Source: CAZGKX01 sp964525945 (GTDB lineage Bacteria; Pseudomonadota; Gammaproteobacteria; Legionellales; Legionellaceae). From it: DNA of 64,000 bases. Within the stretch, counting starts at the first letter, position 1; each line of letters starts with the position of its first letter. Below, piece after piece: positions 60,073-64,000 of this stretch. The stretch is taken from assembly GCA_964525945.1 (NCBI GenBank), contig CAZGKX010000003.1, positions 1-64,000 on the forward strand. Reading direction: 5' to 3'. Made by a program: the position numbers and the translations under genes. Under the pieces are notes generated by a model that was not told the DNA's origin, did no database searches, and saw only the letters and a program-made list of their open reading frames with translations.

Positions 60073-61439
60073 GAGAATGCTTTCACCAATTGGGCGGCTA
60101 GGCCTGTATAGGTTGAAGGGGTCAACGCGATCAGCTTTCTCTTGGCTTCATCAGGAATATCCAAAGCGCTGATAAAGTTTTTTAAACGCGTATCGTCAAT
60201 GCCGACACCGCGCGTTAAATCCCGCATTTGTTCATAAGCTTTAGGAACGTGGTAGCGACGCATAACGGTTTGGATAGCTTCGGTTAATACTTCCCAAGCG
60301 TTGTCTAAATCTTTGTTTAAGGCTTGTTGATTGATTTGCAGTTTATCATTGCCTTTCGCAATGGATTGGTAAGCGATCAATGCGTAAGCGAAGGCCACGC
60401 CTAAATTACGCAAAACGGTGGAGTCGGACAAATCCCTTTGCAAGCGAGAAACGGTTAATTTGTTGGCGAAATGTTCAAAAAGCGCGTTCGATAGGCCAAG
60501 ATTGCCTTCCGCATTTTCAAAATCAATCGGATTGACCTTATGAGGCATGGTTGAGGAGCCGACTTCTTCGGCAACGGTTTTTTGCTTGAAATAGCCGAGT
60601 GAAATGTAATTCCAGACATCGCGGGTGTAATCCAGCAAAATATTGTTGATACGGATCATTAAATGCGATACTTCAGCGATGCCATCATGGGGTTCAATTT
60701 GCGTGGTATAGGCGCTGAATGACAAGCCCAAACGAGTAACAAAATGATTGCAGTGTTTACGCCAATCCACTTCTGGGTAGGCCACCATGTGAGCATTGTA
60801 ATTTCCCACAGCACCATTGCATTTTGCCGAAATCAAGACTTCAGCCAATTGTTGGACGGGTCGTTTTAAGCGTGCTACAAAATTAATGAGTTCTTTGCCT
60901 AACGTGGTGGGTGTTGCTGGTTGACCATGGGTGCGACTGAGCATCGCAGCGTCGCCATGCTGTTTGCCCAATAGGGTAATTCCCCCGACGATTTCTGCTA
61001 AGGTGGGTTGAATAATTTGAGCCAGTGCTTCTTTCATCATCAAAGCATACGCTAAATTATTAATGTCTTCGGAGGTGCATGCAAAATGAATGAAACTGGT
61101 GATTTTTTTGAATGGAGCGGATTGTTCCAATTTTTCTTTTAAATAATATTCCACCGCTTTCACATCATGATTGGTTTGGCGCTCGTAGGCTTTTACTTTT
61201 AACGCTTCGCTTTCATCAAAATTGTTAAGGATTTCTTGTAGAAATGCCTGTGATTGAGCATCCAATGGGGGCACTTCGCCGATCATTTCGTTTTCTGCTA
61301 AGGATTCAAGCCAACGAATTTCAACTTTTAAGCGATAATAAATGAGGGCAAATTCACTAAAATAAGGGTTAAGAGCGCTCGTTTTATTGAGGTATCGACC
61401 ATCGACTGGAGAAATAGCATTTAAAGCGGATAACGTCAT
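60069..61439 (-). CDS. purB: Adenylosuccinate lyase
   Basis: Acts twice in purine synthesis (SAICAR to AICAR, adenylosuccinate to AMP), 456 residues. The superfamily signature SSTMPHKVNPIDFENAEGN is intact, with TSEDINNLAYALM and SRTHGQPATPTTLGKE upstream. It is the first gene of the purB-nadB-nadA operon. The E. coli-type PurB length and no N-terminal oddities. Confidence 0.97.
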   Translation of the reverse strand: MTLSALNAISPVDGRYLNKTSALNPYFSEFALIYYRLKVEIRWLESLAENEMIGEVPPLDAQSQAFLQEILNNFDESEALKVKAYERQTNHDVKAVEYYLKEKLEQSAPFKKITSFIHFACTSEDINNLAYALMMKEALAQIIQPTLAEIVGGITLLGKQHGDAAMLSRTHGQPATPTTLGKELINFVARLKRPVQQLAEVLISAKCNGAVGNYNAHMVAYPEVDWRKHCNHFVTRLGLSFSAYTTQIEPHDGIAEVSHLMIRINNILLDYTRDVWNYISLGYFKQKTVAEEVGSSTMPHKVNPIDFENAEGNLGLSNALFEHFANKLTVSRLQRDLSDSTVLRNLGVAFAYALIAYQSIAKGNDKLQINQQALNKDLDNAWEVLTEAIQTVMRRYHVPKAYEQMRDLTRGVGIDDTRLKNFISALDIPDEAKRKLIALTPSTYTGLAAQLVKAFS

Positions 61440-61473
61440 TGAAAATAAGCCCGGAATTTAGAAAGTTTGCAGT

Positions 61474-61501
61474 ATTATATACTGTGTCCCCATAATTTGA
61501 A
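61474..61501 (-). promoter_or_regulatory. purB-nadB-nadA promoter
   Basis: On the minus strand: -35 TTCAAA (61496-61501), a 16-base spacer and a perfect -10 TATAAT (61474-61479), 35 bases before the purB ATG. Confidence 0.6.
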
Positions 61502-61540
61502 GGTTTTATCGTTTTTTTATTCAGTGTTATGCCGATTGAA

Positions 61541-61563
61541 TTCTCCCGTGGTAAACGGGAGAA
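61541..61563. terminator. Hairpin between purB and the membrane-protein gene
   Basis: TTCTCCCGT (61541-61549) and ACGGGAGAA (61555-61563) are perfect nine-base arms around GGTAA. It lies 20 bases past the stop of the membrane-protein gene, so it probably ends that transcript, although no T-run follows. Confidence 0.5.
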
Positions 61564-61583
61564 AGGCATTTGCGTTGTATTTC

Positions 61584-62525
61584 TTAGAGGCCCAGTTGCA
61601 CGGCGTTAAACTGCACATCAAATTCTTTGGCCAAAGCAGGTTGAAAAAACCGTTGCGTCAACTTTTGAGGAGAGGTTCTTTGCCCATTGGCAGGCGTGTG
61701 ATCGCCCTGTGGGGAGGTGAAAAAGGGCGCATTTTTAAAACGGATATTTTCATCCACTGCGGTGGTTAATTCTTTAGCATTGTTTATTTTTTCTTCAGCT
61801 TTGTTTAGGCCGTGGGTGCTGCTTGCAAATAAAGGCGCGGTTAATAAAGATGACGCCAATAATCCTACGACGATAGGAACGAGTACGAGAGAAAATAGAT
61901 CAATTAAATCAATAAGTAAAAAAGTGAACAGCAGCAATCCTAACCCTATCTCAGGATACCCATTCATCGAAAAGCAAATACTGGCAATCCATAAGGGACA
62001 GCACAAGGCAAGCATAATGATGGGCAAAAAGGGTTCGATATAAACCACATAGAATAACAATGACATCCACGCCATAACCAAGAATGCTGCCACAGCTAAT
62101 ACTGAAACGATCGCCATTAAAACACAACATACTGCATATTGAAGGTTTCCATACCATTCTGTGCTTTTCGCTAAGTCTGTGATGCTGTCATCGTCGATCA
62201 AACTGTTCAGTACATAGAATATTTCTGCGTAGTCGTTCAATTGGCTATTTATTTTATGTTGAGACAGGTATTTTTGATAAATTAAATGCCCCAAAGCTTG
62301 GTTGTCTTTAATTTTTGCCAAGATCTCGCAGTACCGTTTATTGCATTCAATCATGAAACTCAGGGCAATGGTTGCATCCAGATTGGCTTGGATCTCGGTT
62401 GCATTGCCTTTTTTTTGCTTGGCTTGGTGATCTTTCTTCATGGTGTCTAAAGCTACTGAAGCATCGTCCAATGTTGTGTTCAATGATTGGATGAAAGCGG
62501 TCATGTTTTGAGTACTAATGGTCAC
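61584..62525 (-). CDS. Multi-pass membrane protein, unknown
   Basis: About 313 residues from the GTG at 62525, which has CGAGAG upstream; ATG 62504 seven codons later is an alternative. The first 125 residues are polar and helical, with coiled-coil tendency. Residues about 130-240 contain four or five hydrophobic segments (AVCCVLMAIVSVLAVAAFLV and on). The C-terminal tail is polar. Layouts with a helical head and a membrane tail occur among effector-like proteins, but a housekeeping role is equally possible. Confidence 0.55.
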   Translation of the reverse strand: MTISTQNMTAFIQSLNTTLDDASVALDTMKKDHQAKQKKGNATEIQANLDATIALSFMIECNKRYCEILAKIKDNQALGHLIYQKYLSQHKINSQLNDYAEIFYVLNSLIDDDSITDLAKSTEWYGNLQYAVCCVLMAIVSVLAVAAFLVMAWMSLLFYVVYIEPFLPIIMLALCCPLWIASICFSMNGYPEIGLGLLLFTFLLIDLIDLFSLVLVPIVVGLLASSLLTAPLFASSTHGLNKAEEKINNAKELTTAVDENIRFKNAPFFTSPQGDHTPANGQRTSPQKLTQRFFQPALAKEFDVQFNAVQLGL

Positions 62526-62681
62526 GATGTCTCTCGGAGGGCAAAGATGAATTGGGTGATAATGTATCACATTGGTTTTTAAATGCAATTTATTTTGCTT
62601 GAATTACGCCAAAAAGATGGGAATTCACATCATGCGTGAAATTCAGTAGAATGGCTTAATTTTTTTAATCCAGGAGTGAAC

Positions 62682-64000
62682 ATGGCAGGCGGCTTGCATA
62701 CAATTGATTTTAAACATTTAGGACTTCATGATCTGGAGCAGGTAGGGGGTAAAAACGCTTCGCTAGGGGAAATGATCAGCCATTTATCCAACAAAGGCGT
62801 TGCCGTACCCACAGGCTTTGCCACCACCGCCGATGCATTTCGAGAATTTTTGGCGAACGAAGGTTTGGATAAAAAAATTTACACCTTATTAAGCACAGTT
62901 GATGTTGACGACGTCCGTCAATTGGCTGCTGTTGGCAAGCAAATTCGTGAGTCGATTATTCAAGCTCCTTTTTCTGGGCAGTTTGAAGATAGCATTCGTA
63001 CAGCTTTTCTCCATTTAACAAAAACAATCGGGCATGATGATTTTAGTGTGGCCGTCCGTTCTTCAGCAACTGCGGAAGATTTGCCCGACGCATCTTTTGC
63101 GGGTCAACAAGAAACATTTTTAAATGTGCAAGGCATTGACGCAATTTTAGTTGCCATCAAACATGTGTTTGCTTCTTTGTTTAACGATCGAGCCATTGCA
63201 TACCGCGTTCACCATGGTTTTGGCCATCAAGACGTCGCATTGTCCGCAGGCATTCAGCAAATGATTCGCAGTGATTTAGCGGTCAGTGGTGTTATGTTCA
63301 CTATGGACACGGAGTCAGGGTTTGACCAAGTGGTTTTTATTACCTCCTCTTATGGTTTGGGCGAAATGGTGGTGCAAGGTGCCGTCAACCCTGATGAGTT
63401 TTATGTGCATAAACCAAGCTTACGTGCTGGTCATGCGGCTGTTATACGTCGAAACTTGGGCACCAAAGCGAGCCAAATGGTGTATTGCGATGATCCTCAA
63501 CAACAGCGTACGGTCAAAACAACCGCTGTTGCCCCCGCCGCTCAACGCCAATTTTCACTGACCAACGCTGAAGTGGAACAATTGGCTCATTTTGCCCTCA
63601 TCATTGAAGAGCATTATGGCCGTCCGATGGACATCGAATGGGCAAAAGATGGCAAAGACGGTAAATTGTATATTTTGCAGGCGCGTCCCGAAACGGTAAA
63701 AAGCCGTGGTAATAAAAATGTCTTAGAACGTTATTCCTTGAAAGGCCAAGCCACTGTATTGACAGAAGGACGTAGCATTGGGCAACGCATTGGCCAAGGT
63801 CGGGTCCGAGTCATAACCGATGTCAGTGAAATGCATCGTGTGGAACCGGGTGATGTACTGGTGTCTGATATGACAGATCCGGATTGGGAGCCTGTGATGA
63901 AACGTGCTTCTGCGATTGTTACAAATCGTGGCGGCCGTACTTGCCATGCAGCCATTATTGCCAGAGAGCTAGGCATTCCAGCTGTTGTCGGTTGCGGGGA
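62682..64000 (+). CDS. ppsA: Phosphoenolpyruvate synthase, N-terminal part (runs off the window)
   Basis: Converts pyruvate and ATP to PEP, AMP and phosphate in gluconeogenesis. The start (ATG 62682, SD CAGGAG) opens with VGGKNASLGEMI, then PTGFATTADAF and VRSSATAEDLPDASFAGQQETFLNV, the nucleotide-binding domain. The phosphohistidine is in NRGGRTCHAAIIARELGIP (His422). The first 439 codons are visible; the PEP-binding barrel lies beyond the window. Amino-acid-fed bacteria such as Legionella depend on gluconeogenesis, which fits with putA and the arginine genes. Confidence 0.95.
   Translation, partial: MAGGLHTIDFKHLGLHDLEQVGGKNASLGEMISHLSNKGVAVPTGFATTADAFREFLANEGLDKKIYTLLSTVDVDDVRQLAAVGKQIRESIIQAPFSGQFEDSIRTAFLHLTKTIGHDDFSVAVRSSATAEDLPDASFAGQQETFLNVQGIDAILVAIKHVFASLFNDRAIAYRVHHGFGHQDVALSAGIQQMIRSDLAVSGVMFTMDTESGFDQVVFITSSYGLGEMVVQGAVNPDEFYVHKPSLRAGHAAVIRRNLGTKASQMVYCDDPQQQRTVKTTAVAPAAQRQFSLTNAEVEQLAHFALIIEEHYGRPMDIEWAKDGKDGKLYILQARPETVKSRGNKNVLERYSLKGQATVLTEGRSIGQRIGQGRVRVITDVSEMHRVEPGDVLVSDMTDPDWEPVMKRASAIVTNRGGRTCHAAIIARELGIPAVVGCG

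Noticed and set aside
61467..61769. 100-codon plus-strand frame over the purB promoter
   Set aside because: It covers the promoter and a hairpin and then the antisense of the membrane-protein gene; no start signal.
1..64000. CRISPR arrays, tRNA and rRNA genes
   Set aside because: No regularly spaced repeats and no cloverleaf-like intergenic sequence were found by reading all gaps.

Overview
This window looks like part of a draft genome from the order Legionellales (Gammaproteobacteria, Legionella/Coxiella-like). Base composition is moderate and leans AT-rich between genes. Housekeeping gene order is gammaproteobacterial: rpsB-tsf-pyrH-frr, pilM-N-O-Q-aroK-aroB, ribF-ileS-lspA and purB-nadB-nadA. 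Interspersed are genes of the kind these intracellular bacteria use as type IV (Dot/Icm-type) effectors: ankyrin-repeat proteins, a divergent protein kinase, a HAD-like protein and several long helical proteins of unknown function. The order-level assignment is inferred; no secretion system genes lie in the window. Four runs of exactly ten N mark scaffold joins (3186-3195, 31925-31934, 48233-48242, 49410-49419). Each falls inside a gene that is probably intact in the organism.

Layout. 0-4 kb: the end of an unknown gene, a possible IS630 remnant, then the translation operon rpsB-tsf-pyrH-frr behind a growth-type promoter and a structured leader. 4-9.4 kb: a spermidine-synthase-like protein, a HigB/HigA toxin-antitoxin pair with a clear operator, a foreign-looking GC-rich patch, an outer-membrane barrel and a secreted zinc metalloprotease. 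9.5-18 kb: ornithine cyclodeaminase, arginase, a uracil-DNA-glycosylase-like protein, ubiG, a ProQ-domain protein, an L,D-transpeptidase and putA. Arginase, the cyclodeaminase and PutA together would turn arginine into proline and then glutamate. Between the ProQ gene and the transpeptidase gene lies an orphan transcription unit that looks like a CsrA-sequestering small RNA. 18-27 kb: a secreted GH5 endoglucanase, an ankyrin protein, an amino acid permease, aconitase, ArsC and a decayed FAH-family gene.

27-32.4 kb: a complete tripartite (EmrAB-TolC type) efflux operon whose outer-membrane gene seems to start at AUU and sits behind a 24-bp palindrome. 32.4-42.9 kb: PBP1A and the divergent type IV pilus operon. 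Two tandem paralogous genes of unknown function are inserted between them, one of them frameshifted. PilP is missing as a separate gene and a PilP-like linker is fused to a short PilQ. 43-51 kb: UspA, ribF-ileS-lspA, an Eda-like protein lacking the Schiff-base lysine, a helical protein, a GNAT acetyltransferase and an HtrA-type protease. 51-57 kb: an effector-like island with a kinase fold, ankyrins, a HAD-like protein and a helical protein, part of it bracketed by palindromic repeats. 57-64 kb: the purB-nadB-nadA operon, a multi-pass membrane protein and the start of ppsA.

The observations I rate highest are the candidate CsrA-sponge RNA at about 13491-13625 with a possible LetA/GacA box upstream, the PilP-PilQ fusion, the divergent kinase-fold protein and the duplicated genes at the mrcA-pilM junction. 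Everything here was read by eye; no database search was run.
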